A stretch of DNA of 64,000 bases, from positions 62,001 through 126,000 of the forward strand of contig JBBPYK010000050.1 of NCBI GenBank assembly GCA_038199985.1, in the 5' to 3' direction. The notes beneath the pieces were generated by a model, which saw only the letters and a list, made by a program, of their open reading frames with translations, did no database searches and had not been told where the DNA came from. How positions within the stretch are numbered: the first letter of the stretch is position 1; every line of letters starts with the position of its first letter. The stretch is from Arthrobacter_J sp038199985 (GTDB lineage: Bacteria > Actinomycetota > Actinomycetes > Actinomycetales > Micrococcaceae). The position numbers and the translations under genes are program-made. Shown here in pieces: positions 52,589 to 61,413 of this stretch.

Positions 52589-53872
52589 CTAGCCGTGTAG
52601 GCCGTCCACCACTAACGCCGCAAGCTCAGTAGCTGCTATTCGCGTTGCTGGCCGCAATTTCGCCAGGTCCACTCGGGACCCCTCAGCCAAGTGCGGATCA
52701 TATGGCAGGCGCACCACTGTGCTCACTCGGGAACGGAAGTGCTCTTCGATTTCGTCCACATTGACCTTGGTTGCGCTTCCAGCAGACATATTGATAACCA
52801 CTATTGCGCTGGAGACCAAATCCGTACGGCCATGGGCTTCCAACCACGACAGAGTTTCCGAGGCCAAACGTGCTTCGTCTACGCTTCCACCAGAGACCAG
52901 AACCACCGAATCAGCCTTATCAAGTGTTCCGTTCATAACAGAGTGAACCATGCCGGTACCTGAATCAGTCAGGACGATTGAGTAGTAGCGTCCGAGGATG
53001 TCCGTAACGGCACGGTAGTCCGAATCATCAAACGCCTGGGCTACTGCTGGGTCGGTATCGGAGGCCAACACGTCAAGTCTGGAACCGTCTCGGGCAACAT
53101 AGCTGGACAGCTGCGAGAATGAGTCCACCATAAAGCGGTTTTGAACGAGCTGCCTCGCTGTAAATTCTGCGCGACCTGGCGATCTGTCCGAGAGCGTTCC
53201 ACGATCCGGATTCGCATCTAGGGCAATTATTCGGTCTTCACGAATGTCCGCCAGCACCATTCCGAGCAAAGTGGTGACGGTTGTCTTGCCCACACCGCCC
53301 TTTCTGGAAAGAATCGGCACATAGCGTGTCCGCTCACCCATGCGGTAGCCGACACGGTTCTCTAGCGCACGAGCGATGCGGACTTTATCAGAATCTCCAA
53401 CGTTGATCCGTCCAAAGCTCGCATGGTACAGCCACCGCCGCCAACCACTCACGGGCGGACGTTCGGCACCGGCGAGAAGTCTCTCAGCAGTCAACGACGA
53501 CGCAGACTCTGGACCGTCCTCTCTGTCTCTTCGTGCGCTCCGAAGTGCACCCTCGTGCGCCGTATCTTGACTCTCAGCGATCGTCTGAGCGGGTCCCGTT
53601 TCTGCTGAGGTCGTTGCCTCACCGTCGTCCGGCTGCTTTCGTCCAACCGCTAGATCAGAGGCTGTCATCCATATTGGGCTCGTCGGGTCTGCCGGAGCAG
53701 GGTCCACTGTGGCTGGCGGCGTGGAGGACTGCCCGGCGTCGTCTGGACCAGCTTCCGGTGTAGTAGGTTGCTCCGTTGGGAGCGCCGGTGCTTGGATTAC
53801 CCGTGCACCCTGAGGCACATCAATATTTTCAGGTGCTCCTGATGGCTCGGTGTCCTTCTTTTCGGCAGGCAT
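52589..53872 (-). CDS. MinD/ParA-type ATPase with disordered N-terminus (EspI-like)
   Basis: 427 residues. The first 135 are low-complexity Pro/Ala/Ser/Asp/Glu sequence. A WRRWLYHASFGRINVGDS segment (about 144-161) then leads to the ATPase domain with the deviant Walker A KGGVGKTTVT near 191-200 and ALDANPDRGTLSDR near 217. This layout recalls EspI (Rv3876) and other ParA-like proteins tied to type VII secretion. No ESX gene is near. The partner and role are unknown. AAGGA precedes the ATG. It lies 131 bases after the pyc stop, across a structured region. Confidence 0.85.
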   Translation of the reverse strand: MPAEKKDTEPSGAPENIDVPQGARVIQAPALPTEQPTTPEAGPDDAGQSSTPPATVDPAPADPTSPIWMTASDLAVGRKQPDDGEATTSAETGPAQTIAESQDTAHEGALRSARRDREDGPESASSLTAERLLAGAERPPVSGWRRWLYHASFGRINVGDSDKVRIARALENRVGYRMGERTRYVPILSRKGGVGKTTVTTLLGMVLADIREDRIIALDANPDRGTLSDRSPGRAEFTARQLVQNRFMVDSFSQLSSYVARDGSRLDVLASDTDPAVAQAFDDSDYRAVTDILGRYYSIVLTDSGTGMVHSVMNGTLDKADSVVLVSGGSVDEARLASETLSWLEAHGRTDLVSSAIVVINMSAGSATKVNVDEIEEHFRSRVSTVVRLPYDPHLAEGSRVDLAKLRPATRIAATELAALVVDGLHG

Positions 53873-53928
53873 GACCGTCCTTGCTGATAGCTCTCAAGGC
53901 CGACGGCGTCTTCCCGTTAGCCCTCGTT

Positions 53929-54002
53929 TAGCCCCCAGAGTAGCGCACCCAACATCATGCATGTGCGCCACACGTCCGTGGAGTCGGACACACTGGGGGC
54001 TA
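53929..54002 (-). other. Branched RNA structure after pyc (outer stem enclosing two hairpins)
   Basis: Outer arms TAGCCCCCAG (53929-53938) and CTGGGGGCTA (53993-54002) pair perfectly. Inside are GCGCAC/GTGCGC (53943-53948 and 53963-53968) and GTCCG/CGGAC (53974-53978 and 53985-53989). It begins just after the pyc stop and has no T-run. It could be a terminator, an mRNA-stabilising 3' end, or a leader for the ATPase gene. Confidence 0.5.
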
Positions 54003-54003
54003 G

Positions 54004-57000
54004 CTAGCTAGTGCTGAGTACCAGCAATAGGTCTCCGCCTTGGACCTGAGCCACCTTGGAAACTGCCACTCGATCCACGGTTCCGCCGATGGGAGCGCTA
54101 ATCGACGCTTCCATTTTCATGGCCTCGATGGTCGCTACAGTATCGCCGGCCGATACGGAATCACCCGGCTCCACTGTGACAGTAACGGCACCGGCGAAGG
54201 GAGCCGGTACGTGTCCCTGGTCAGCTGGGTCTGCCCTTTCTGCCACAACGGCGTCGCTTTCTACGCTGCGGTCCCGCACCATGACAGGACGCAACTGCCC
54301 GTTGAGCGTGCACATAACGGTGCGCATACCTTTTTCATCGGCCTCGGAGATAGCTCCGAGCGTGGCAATGAGCTTGACACCCTTTTCCAGCTCGATGACA
54401 TGCTCGCTACCCTGCTGCAGACCGAAAAGATAGTCGCGGGTCCCCAGAACAGACACGTCACCGTAGGTATCTCGGATCCGCTGGAAATCTGCGGCTGGGC
54501 CAGGGAAAAGCAGCCGGTTGAGTGTGGCGCGCCTCGTCTGTGAATCACCGGACAAAGCTGCCGCGTCCGCATCGTCAATATGCGCATCCCGCTTCTTGAC
54601 GGTCCGGCCCTGCAATGCTTTGGTTCGGAACGGTTCGGGCCAGCCTCCTGGAGGATCGCCGAGTTCACCACCTAAGAAACCAATCACCGAGTCCGGGATG
54701 TCGTAGTTCTGGGGGTTCTCCTCGAAGTCCGCAGGATCCACTCTTGAACCAACGAGCTGGAGCGCAAGGTCGCCAACGACCTTCGACGACGGCGTTACCT
54801 TGACCAGCCGTCCGAGCATCCTATCTGCCGCAGAGTACATATCCTCGATGGCCTCGAAATGTTCACCCAGGCCTAGCGCAATAGCCTGCTGGCGCAGGTT
54901 GGAGAGTTGACCACCCGGAATTTCGTGCGTATATACACGGCCCGTGGGGCTGGTCAGTCCTGACTCGAATGGCCCGTACAACTTCCGCACCGCTTCCCAA
55001 TATGGTTCAAGGGAAGTCACGGACTCTAGGCTGATTCCGGTGTCCCTGTCCGTGTGCGCCAGGGCTGCGACCAACGCCGAGGCGGGGGGTTGGCTGGTGG
55101 TCCCTGCCAAGCTGGCGCTGGCCACATCGACCGCATCCACGCCGGCGTCCACCGCGGCCAAAAGCGTTGCGAGCTGGCCACCGGTTGTGTCGTGGGTGTG
55201 AAGGTGGACGGGAAGATCGAAGCGTTCGCGAAGTGCCTTGACCAGCTTTGCCGCCGCTGTCGGGCGCAACAGACCAGCCATATCCTTGATTGCGAGGATG
55301 TGAGCGCCGGCGCTGACACATTTGTCCGCAAGTTCCAGGTAGTAATCCAGGGTGTAGAGCTTCTCAGCAGGATCCATCATGTCTGCCGTATAGCAGAGGG
55401 CGACCTCTGCGACGGCAGTACCCGTGGCGCGGACAGCCTTGATGGCAGGTTCCATCTGCGAAACATCGTTGAGGGCATCAAATATCCGGAAGATATCAAT
55501 TCCGGTATCTGCAGCTTCCCGGATGAACGCGTCCGTTACTTCTGTGGGATACGGCGTGTACCCCACAGTGTTGCGACCACGAAGCAGCATTTGGAGACAA
55601 ATATTGGGGATCTCTTCACGAAGGGAAGCCAATCGATCCCAGGGATCTTCACCCAGAAAACGAAGGGCGACGTCGTAGGTTGCGCCTCCCCACGCTTCAA
55701 CAGAGAGTAACTGCGGAGTCAACGTGGAAACTGCCGATCCTGCGGCTGCTAGGTCTCGTGTTCGCACTCTGGTGGCCAGCAATGACTGATGCGCGTCGCG
55801 GAACGTCGTGTCGGTGACTGCGACGGCGTGCTGCTTCCTCAGCTCGGCCGCGAACTGCTCGGGGCCTAACTCAAGTAGTCGCTGGCGAGAGCCTGGAACT
55901 GGCTGTGCCGTCGTTGGGGGCAACTTCTCGCTCGGCTCGATCTCCAGAGTTGGCTCGCCATTTGGCTTGTTCACCGTGACGTCCGCTAACCAAGTCAGTA
56001 GCTTCGTTCCGCGGTCGGCTGACACGCGAGCGTCCAGTAGCTCTGGGCGCTCGTCGATGAACGATGTGGCTACGTTACCGGCCACGAATTCAGGGTCGGC
56101 CAGCACAGCCTGGAGAAACGCGATGTTGGTCGAAACACCTCGGATGCGGAACTCGGCGAGTGCCCGTCGTGCCCGAGTGATGGCCGCGGGGTAATTGCGT
56201 CCCCGACAGGTCAGCTTTACCAGCATCGAGTCGAAGTGCGGGCTGATTTCAGCTCCAGCGTAGACGGTACCGCCGTCGAGCCTAACGCCCGCGCCGCCGG
56301 CAGACCGGTAGGCAGTGATCTTGCCGACGTCGGGCCGGAAGCCGTTGGCTGGGTCTTCGGTGGTGATCCTGCACTGGAGGGCGGCTCCCTTGAGCTGCAC
56401 AGAATCTTGGCTGAGACCCAGGTCGGCCAGAGATTCTCCGGCTGCGATCCGCAGTTGCGACTGAACCAGGTCGACGTCGGTGACCTCTTCCGTCACGGTG
56501 TGCTCTACCTGGATACGCGGGTTCATCTCGATGAAGACATGCTGTCCAGCACGCTCTCCGACCGTGTCCACAAGAAATTCTACGGTTCCGGCGTTGACAT
56601 AGTTCAGTGCTTTCGCGAACTTCACAGCGTCGCGGTAGAGGGCCTGTCTAATGCCTTCGTCCAAATTGGGTGCTGGCGCAATCTCAACGACCTTCTGGTG
56701 CCTGCGCTGCAGAGAGCAATCACGCTCAAAAAGGTGAATGACGTTTCCATCGGCATCTGCCAAAATCTGAACTTCAATGTGACGCGGGCGCAGGACTGCC
56801 TGTTCCAAGAACATGGTCTCGTCACCAAACGCCGTTTTCGCTTCTCGCATGGCTGCGTTCAAGGCTTCAGGAAGTTCTGGGCGGGTATCAACCCGGCGCA
56901 TTCCGCGGCCACCACCACCGGCAACTGCCTTGACGAAGATTGGGAATCCAACCTCATCCGCGGCGGCAAGTAGAGTGTCCACGTCGGCACTGGGTGCAGA

Positions 57001-57402
57001 AGATTTCAGGACGGGTATTCCCGCGTTCTTAGCGGCTTCAAGGGCCTTGACCTTGTTACCTGCTAGTTCCAGCACTTCCGCGTGGGGTCCCACGAAGGCA
57101 ATGCCAGCCGCTTTTGCCGCGCGTGCCAGCTGAGCATTTTCCGAGAGAAACCCGTAGCCAGGGTAAATGGCGTCACAACCCGATTCCAGAGCCACACGGA
57201 CGATCTCATCCACATCAAGGTACGCCCGGACCGGGTGCCCTTCTTCGCCGATCAGATACGCTTCATCCGCTTTTTGCCGATGGAACGAGTTCCGATCCTC
57301 ATGAGGGAACACCGCAACGGTCTTCGCCCCCACTTCGTGTCCGGCACGGAAGGCCCGGATCGCGATTTCACCGCGGTTGGCTACCAGAATCTTTGAGAAC
57401 AT
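54004..57402 (-). CDS. pyc: Pyruvate carboxylase
   Basis: 1132 residues, full length for a single-chain enzyme. It carboxylates pyruvate to oxaloacetate, refilling the TCA cycle. Domains in order: biotin carboxylase (1-450; GGGGRGMRRV near 162, EMNPRIQVEHTVTEE near 290), carboxyltransferase (about 530-800; DTTFRDAHQSLLATRVR), and a biotinyl domain whose EAMKMEAS near residue 1095 carries the biotin lysine. AAGGAG stands just before the ATG. An inverted repeat surrounds its -10. gcvP follows the same strand upstream but has its own 3' structure. Confidence 0.97.
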   Translation of the reverse strand: MFSKILVANRGEIAIRAFRAGHEVGAKTVAVFPHEDRNSFHRQKADEAYLIGEEGHPVRAYLDVDEIVRVALESGCDAIYPGYGFLSENAQLARAAKAAGIAFVGPHAEVLELAGNKVKALEAAKNAGIPVLKSSAPSADVDTLLAAADEVGFPIFVKAVAGGGGRGMRRVDTRPELPEALNAAMREAKTAFGDETMFLEQAVLRPRHIEVQILADADGNVIHLFERDCSLQRRHQKVVEIAPAPNLDEGIRQALYRDAVKFAKALNYVNAGTVEFLVDTVGERAGQHVFIEMNPRIQVEHTVTEEVTDVDLVQSQLRIAAGESLADLGLSQDSVQLKGAALQCRITTEDPANGFRPDVGKITAYRSAGGAGVRLDGGTVYAGAEISPHFDSMLVKLTCRGRNYPAAITRARRALAEFRIRGVSTNIAFLQAVLADPEFVAGNVATSFIDERPELLDARVSADRGTKLLTWLADVTVNKPNGEPTLEIEPSEKLPPTTAQPVPGSRQRLLELGPEQFAAELRKQHAVAVTDTTFRDAHQSLLATRVRTRDLAAAGSAVSTLTPQLLSVEAWGGATYDVALRFLGEDPWDRLASLREEIPNICLQMLLRGRNTVGYTPYPTEVTDAFIREAADTGIDIFRIFDALNDVSQMEPAIKAVRATGTAVAEVALCYTADMMDPAEKLYTLDYYLELADKCVSAGAHILAIKDMAGLLRPTAAAKLVKALRERFDLPVHLHTHDTTGGQLATLLAAVDAGVDAVDVASASLAGTTSQPPASALVAALAHTDRDTGISLESVTSLEPYWEAVRKLYGPFESGLTSPTGRVYTHEIPGGQLSNLRQQAIALGLGEHFEAIEDMYSAADRMLGRLVKVTPSSKVVGDLALQLVGSRVDPADFEENPQNYDIPDSVIGFLGGELGDPPGGWPEPFRTKALQGRTVKKRDAHIDDADAAALSGDSQTRRATLNRLLFPGPAADFQRIRDTYGDVSVLGTRDYLFGLQQGSEHVIELEKGVKLIATLGAISEADEKGMRTVMCTLNGQLRPVMVRDRSVESDAVVAERADPADQGHVPAPFAGAVTVTVEPGDSVSAGDTVATIEAMKMEASISAPIGGTVDRVAVSKVAQVQGGDLLLVLSTS

Positions 57403-57425
57403 AGCTCTCCTTGAGTGGGGATGTT

Positions 57426-57480
57426 GGTCAACGGAATCAGACTACAGTTGACCGGCGTTGTTGCCCTAAATGTTGCCTAA
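57426..57480 (-). promoter_or_regulatory. pyc promoter with inverted repeat and tandem repeats
   Basis: On the minus strand a TAGTCT -10 (57439-57444) lies inside the inverted repeat GGTCAAC-N14-GTTGACC (57426-57432 and 57447-57453). Just upstream are two direct copies of TTAGG(G)CAACA (57471-57480 and 57459-57469). Both look like protein-binding sites. No regulator is assigned. Confidence 0.5.
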
Positions 57481-57489
57481 CATGCGTCA

Positions 57490-57544
57490 TTCTGCAGTGA
57501 TCCCGGGGCTAAACGGCAGATTCGGTACCGAAATCACTGCAGAA
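57490..57544 (-). terminator. Long stem enclosing an inner palindrome after gcvP
   Basis: Arms TTCTGCAGTGAT (57490-57501) and ATCACTGCAGAA (57533-57544) pair perfectly over 12 bases, and a further CAT/ATG pairs across a one-base bulge. The 31-base interior holds the palindrome TTCGGTACCGAA (57521-57532). It starts within a few bases of the gcvP stop and separates gcvP from pyc. Confidence 0.55.
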
Positions 57545-57547
57545 ATG

Positions 57548-60415
57548 TTACTTGGAGTCGGCCTCGGCAAGTTCCTCCAATGACGGACACGAGCAGATCA
57601 GATTGCGGTCTCCGTAGGCCTGATCGACACGACCTACCGGGGGCCAGTATTTGGCACGCGGATCCACTCCGGCAGGGAAGACCGCATCCTGACGGCTGTA
57701 GGATCGCTCCCACTCACCAGTCAGGGACTCCGCAGTATGCGGTGAGTTGACCAAGGGATTATCGTCGGCTGGCCAGAGACCGTCCTGAACTGCTGCTACT
57801 TCACGCCGGATCGCCACCATCGCATCAATAAAGCGATCGATTTCTCCGAGATCCTCGGATTCCGTGGGCTCCACCATCAACGTTCCTGCAACAGGGAACG
57901 ACATGGTCGGGGCATGGAAACCGTAGTCAATCAGACGCTTCGCTACGTCGTCCACGCTGACACCACTATCTGCCGTCACCTGCCGCAGGTCGAGGATGCA
58001 CTCATGGGCCACAAGACCGTGTGCTCCGCTGTAGAGCACTGGATAGTGTTCCTCCAGGCGCTTGGCGATGTAGTTGGCGGAGAGGATCGCGGTCTGTGTT
58101 GCGCGACGCAGACCGTCTGGTCCCATCATTCTGATGTACGCCCAAGAGATGGGCAGGATCGACGCGGATCCATACGGTGCAGCCGAGATCAGCCCCACCG
58201 GGGAGTCCCCGTCGATGCTCCGTGCTGGCAGGTAAGGTGCCAAATGTTGTCGAACAGCGACCGGCCCGACGCCGGGACCTCCACCACCGTGCGGTATACA
58301 GAACGTCTTGTGGAGGTTCAGATGCGAAACGTCTGCACCGAACTTACCCGGTTGGGCGAGGCCCACCAGCGCGTTCAGGTTGGCACCATCGACATAGACC
58401 TGACCGCCTGCGTCGTGCACCATGGCACAGATGTTGGAGATTTCTGTTTCGAACACTCCATGCGTCGACGGGTAAGTAATCATGATCGCCGCGAGATCGT
58501 CGCTGTGAACAGTGATCTGACGTTTGAGGTCATCGATGTCCACATTGCCAAAACCATCGGTAGCGACAGCAACAACTTTGAGTCCTGCCATGACGGCGGA
58601 AGCGGCGTTGGTTCCGTGGGCGCTGCTCGGGATCAGGCAGACGTTGCGCTCTGGCTCTCCCTGGCTGCGGTGGTGCGCCCGAATAGCCAGCAGGCCCGCC
58701 AACTCGCCCTGTGAACCGGCGTTCGGCTGGACCGACACCGCGTCATAGCCAGTAATTTCGGCGAGCCAGTCTTCAAGCTGAGTAGCCATTTCAACGATAC
58801 CGACCGTGTCCGATGCCGGTGCGTACGGGTGCAGCCCGGCGAATTCCGGCCACGTGATGGAGGCCATCTCCGCGGTCGCATTGAGCTTCATGGTGCACGA
58901 CCCCAGTGGGATCATGCCGCGATCCAGCGCATAGTCTGCATCCGCAAGGCGCCGTAGATAACGCAGCATCTGAGTTTCGGAGTGGTGACTATGGAAGACA
59001 TCGTTGGTGAGGTAATCCGTTGTTCGTGCTGGGATGATCGCAACGTTCCCGACCGCTGGGACAACCTCTGCACCCAATACTTCTGCAATAGCCGCGAGGT
59101 CGGCGTCGTTGGTGGTTTCATCGACGGCAATCTGGATGTGGTCTTTGTCGATCAGACGAATAAGGTAGCCAGCCTCATGCGCCGCCGCAACACGTTCCGC
59201 TGCGCTGTGGCCACTGATGCTGTTGACCTTGATGCGGACGGTATCGAAATACCTGTCATGGACGACATCGTGTCCACCTGCCGTTGCAGCTGCAGCCACG
59301 GACGCCGCGTATCCAGCGGTTCGATGCGCTATTGCCTTCAAGCCAGCTGGACCGTGATAAACGGCGTACATACCTGCCATCACTGCCAGTAGCACCTGTG
59401 CGGTACAGATGTTGGATGTCGCCTTTTCGCGGCGAATGTGCTGTTCGCGGGTTTGCAGCGCGAGTCGGTACGCTTGCGCACCATTGGCGTCCTTCGACAC
59501 ACCAACGAGACGACCTGGAAGTGATCGTTCCAATCCCTTCCTCACCGCCATGTAGCCAGCGTGGGGCCCACCGAACCCCATGGGAACACCGAAACGCTGC
59601 GAGGTGCCCACAGCGACGTCGGCGCCCAGAGTGCCCGGGGCCTCGAGTAGGGTCAACGCCAGCAGATCTGCCGCCACTGCCACCTGTGCGCCACGTTCTT
59701 TGATGGAATCAATCAACGGCCGAAGATCTCGGACCCGGCCGGAATCGCCCGGGTACTGGACCAGCGCCGCATAGAAATCGATCTCGGGCAGACCGGTGTC
59801 AAAGTCATGGACGAGAATGGGCAGCTTCAAGGCCTCCGCACGGGTGCGAATGACAGCCAATGTCTGCGGAAGAACGTCTGCATCCACAACGAAAGCCGCT
59901 TCGGGCTTTGCCTTGCGATTGGTCCGGCGTAATAAGGTCATGGCTTCTGCTGCCGCCGTCGCTTCGTCCAGAAGAGACGCGTTAGCGATTTCCATCCCGG
60001 ACAAGTCCGCTACTACGGTCTGGAAGTTCAAAAGAGCTTCCAACCGTCCCTGCGAAATTTCGGGCTGATACGGGGTGTACGCCGTGTACCAGGCAGGGCT
60101 CTCCAAGACATTGCGTTGGATGACCCCTGGCGTAAAGGTGCCGTAGTATCCCTGACCCAAAAGCGACTTCCGGACAGTGTTTTTATCGGCCAGTCCTCGT
60201 AGTTCGGCGAGCATTGCTTCTTCCGACGCAGCCGCGGGAAGCTTCATCGCTTCCGTTGATTGGATGGTCGGAGGCAACGCGGCCTCGCATAGAGCATCCA
60301 GTGAGTCGAATCCAAGGGTGCTCAACATATGATGAAGGTGGGGTTCTGTTGAAACCCCGATGTGTCGGTCACTGAAAGGTGCCGGCGTGTTGCCGTTAGG
60401 CTCGTTATGTGTCAA
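57548..60415 (-). CDS. gcvP: Glycine dehydrogenase (decarboxylating), P-protein
   Basis: 955 residues of the single-chain P-protein. With GcvH and GcvT it splits glycine into CO2, ammonia and methylene-THF. It has FSDRHIG at the N-terminus, the Gly-rich PNAGSQGELAGLLAIRAHH near residue 590 and the PLP lysine in HLNLHKTFCIPHGGGGPG near 705. I chose TTG 60415 because GGAG is 6 bases upstream; a TTG at 60427 is also in frame. gcvH and gcvT are outside the window. It diverges from parA with about 90 bases between, too short for a glycine riboswitch. Confidence 0.96.
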   Translation of the reverse strand: MTHNEPNGNTPAPFSDRHIGVSTEPHLHHMLSTLGFDSLDALCEAALPPTIQSTEAMKLPAAASEEAMLAELRGLADKNTVRKSLLGQGYYGTFTPGVIQRNVLESPAWYTAYTPYQPEISQGRLEALLNFQTVVADLSGMEIANASLLDEATAAAEAMTLLRRTNRKAKPEAAFVVDADVLPQTLAVIRTRAEALKLPILVHDFDTGLPEIDFYAALVQYPGDSGRVRDLRPLIDSIKERGAQVAVAADLLALTLLEAPGTLGADVAVGTSQRFGVPMGFGGPHAGYMAVRKGLERSLPGRLVGVSKDANGAQAYRLALQTREQHIRREKATSNICTAQVLLAVMAGMYAVYHGPAGLKAIAHRTAGYAASVAAAATAGGHDVVHDRYFDTVRIKVNSISGHSAAERVAAAHEAGYLIRLIDKDHIQIAVDETTNDADLAAIAEVLGAEVVPAVGNVAIIPARTTDYLTNDVFHSHHSETQMLRYLRRLADADYALDRGMIPLGSCTMKLNATAEMASITWPEFAGLHPYAPASDTVGIVEMATQLEDWLAEITGYDAVSVQPNAGSQGELAGLLAIRAHHRSQGEPERNVCLIPSSAHGTNAASAVMAGLKVVAVATDGFGNVDIDDLKRQITVHSDDLAAIMITYPSTHGVFETEISNICAMVHDAGGQVYVDGANLNALVGLAQPGKFGADVSHLNLHKTFCIPHGGGGPGVGPVAVRQHLAPYLPARSIDGDSPVGLISAAPYGSASILPISWAYIRMMGPDGLRRATQTAILSANYIAKRLEEHYPVLYSGAHGLVAHECILDLRQVTADSGVSVDDVAKRLIDYGFHAPTMSFPVAGTLMVEPTESEDLGEIDRFIDAMVAIRREVAAVQDGLWPADDNPLVNSPHTAESLTGEWERSYSRQDAVFPAGVDPRAKYWPPVGRVDQAYGDRNLICSCPSLEELAEADSK

Positions 60416-60505
60416 AGCGTTCTCCAAGTCGCGAACATTCCATGCGCCAGTCTACTGGGATGAAATGACCGCGGTTACTAGACATGTTAGGTATTGGTTC
60501 TTCTC

Positions 60506-61333
60506 GTGCAAGTAGTGAGCATCAGCAGTCTCAAAGGCGGAGTCGGCAAGACCTCCGTGACCATGGGATTGGCGTCTGCGGCACTCGCAGCAGGCATTCC
60601 CACTCTAGTGGTGGATTTGGATCCTCACGCAGACGCGACAACGGCTCTCGGTGTGCAGGCCGGTCGCCAAGTGGATATCGGACGGCTGTTGAAGAATGCC
60701 CGCAAGGGCGATCTCTCGGCAAACGTAGCGTCCAGTGGCTGGGTTAGCAGGGCAGTGCCAGCTAAAGACGGACGCCGTCGGGTGCTGGACGTTGCAATGG
60801 GTTCGGCATACTCCGGCATCTACGATCGTCCCGACCTCGGGAAACGCGATCTACGTCGCCTGTCCATGCTCTTGGACCGCGTCTCCGGCTACGGGCTAGT
60901 CCTCATCGATTGCCCGCCTTCGCTGAATGGGCTGACTCGAATCGCTTGGACGGCGAGCAGTAGAGTTCTCCTCGTGGCGGAACCTGGACTTTTTTCTGTC
61001 GCAGGAACGGAACGGACCATGCGAGCTATTGATTTGTTCCGCAAGGAATTTGCACCCGAATTGTCGACGGCGGGTATCGTGGCAAACAGGGTTCGTCAGG
61101 GTTCTCAGGAGCACACTTTTCGACTGGGCGAGATGAAGCAGATGTTCGGGAAGCTGCTCCTCTCCCCCACCATCCCGGAACAGGCTAACTGGCAGCAGAT
61201 TCAGGGCGCGGCCCACGGAATTCATCAATGGCCGGGTGAATCGGCGCGCCAGGCCTCGGGCTATTTCGATGACCTTCTGACAAAGGTTGTCGATTCAGGT
61301 CGTATGCGCACGCGAGCCTCCCGAAATGGGTGA
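60506..61333 (+). CDS. ParA family ATPase, orphan
   Basis: 275 residues from GTG 60506 (QVVSISSLKGGVGKTSVTMG). It has the deviant Walker A motif KGGVGKTS at about residues 10-17, VVDLDPHADATTALG near 38 and LVLIDCPPSLNGL near 130, so it is an active-looking ParA/MinD ATPase. No parB or parS is nearby, so it is unlikely to be the chromosome-partition ParA. It diverges from gcvP and faces the MerR gene across a terminator. The role is unknown; related copies occupy this place in other Micrococcales. Confidence 0.88.
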   Translation: MQVVSISSLKGGVGKTSVTMGLASAALAAGIPTLVVDLDPHADATTALGVQAGRQVDIGRLLKNARKGDLSANVASSGWVSRAVPAKDGRRRVLDVAMGSAYSGIYDRPDLGKRDLRRLSMLLDRVSGYGLVLIDCPPSLNGLTRIAWTASSRVLLVAEPGLFSVAGTERTMRAIDLFRKEFAPELSTAGIVANRVRQGSQEHTFRLGEMKQMFGKLLLSPTIPEQANWQQIQGAAHGIHQWPGESARQASGYFDDLLTKVVDSGRMRTRASRNG

Positions 61334-61354
61334 GGCAAGAATTCGTTAGACGAC

Positions 61355-61385
61355 AAAGGGCGGTCCCCATGCGGGCCGCCCTTTT
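61355..61385. terminator. Terminator between parA and the MerR gene
   Basis: AAAGGGCGG (61355-61363) pairs with CCGCCCTTT (61376-61384) around a 12-base loop and runs into TTTT on the plus strand and TTT on the minus. It is a classic bidirectional intrinsic terminator between convergent genes. Confidence 0.85.
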
Positions 61386-61413
61386 AGTGTGTCCGCTTTC
61401 GCTGAGAACCGAC

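Noticed and set aside
60416..60505. Glycine riboswitch upstream of gcvP
   Set aside because: The divergent gap is about 90 bases and shared with the parA start, too short for a tandem glycine aptamer, and no core motif is seen.
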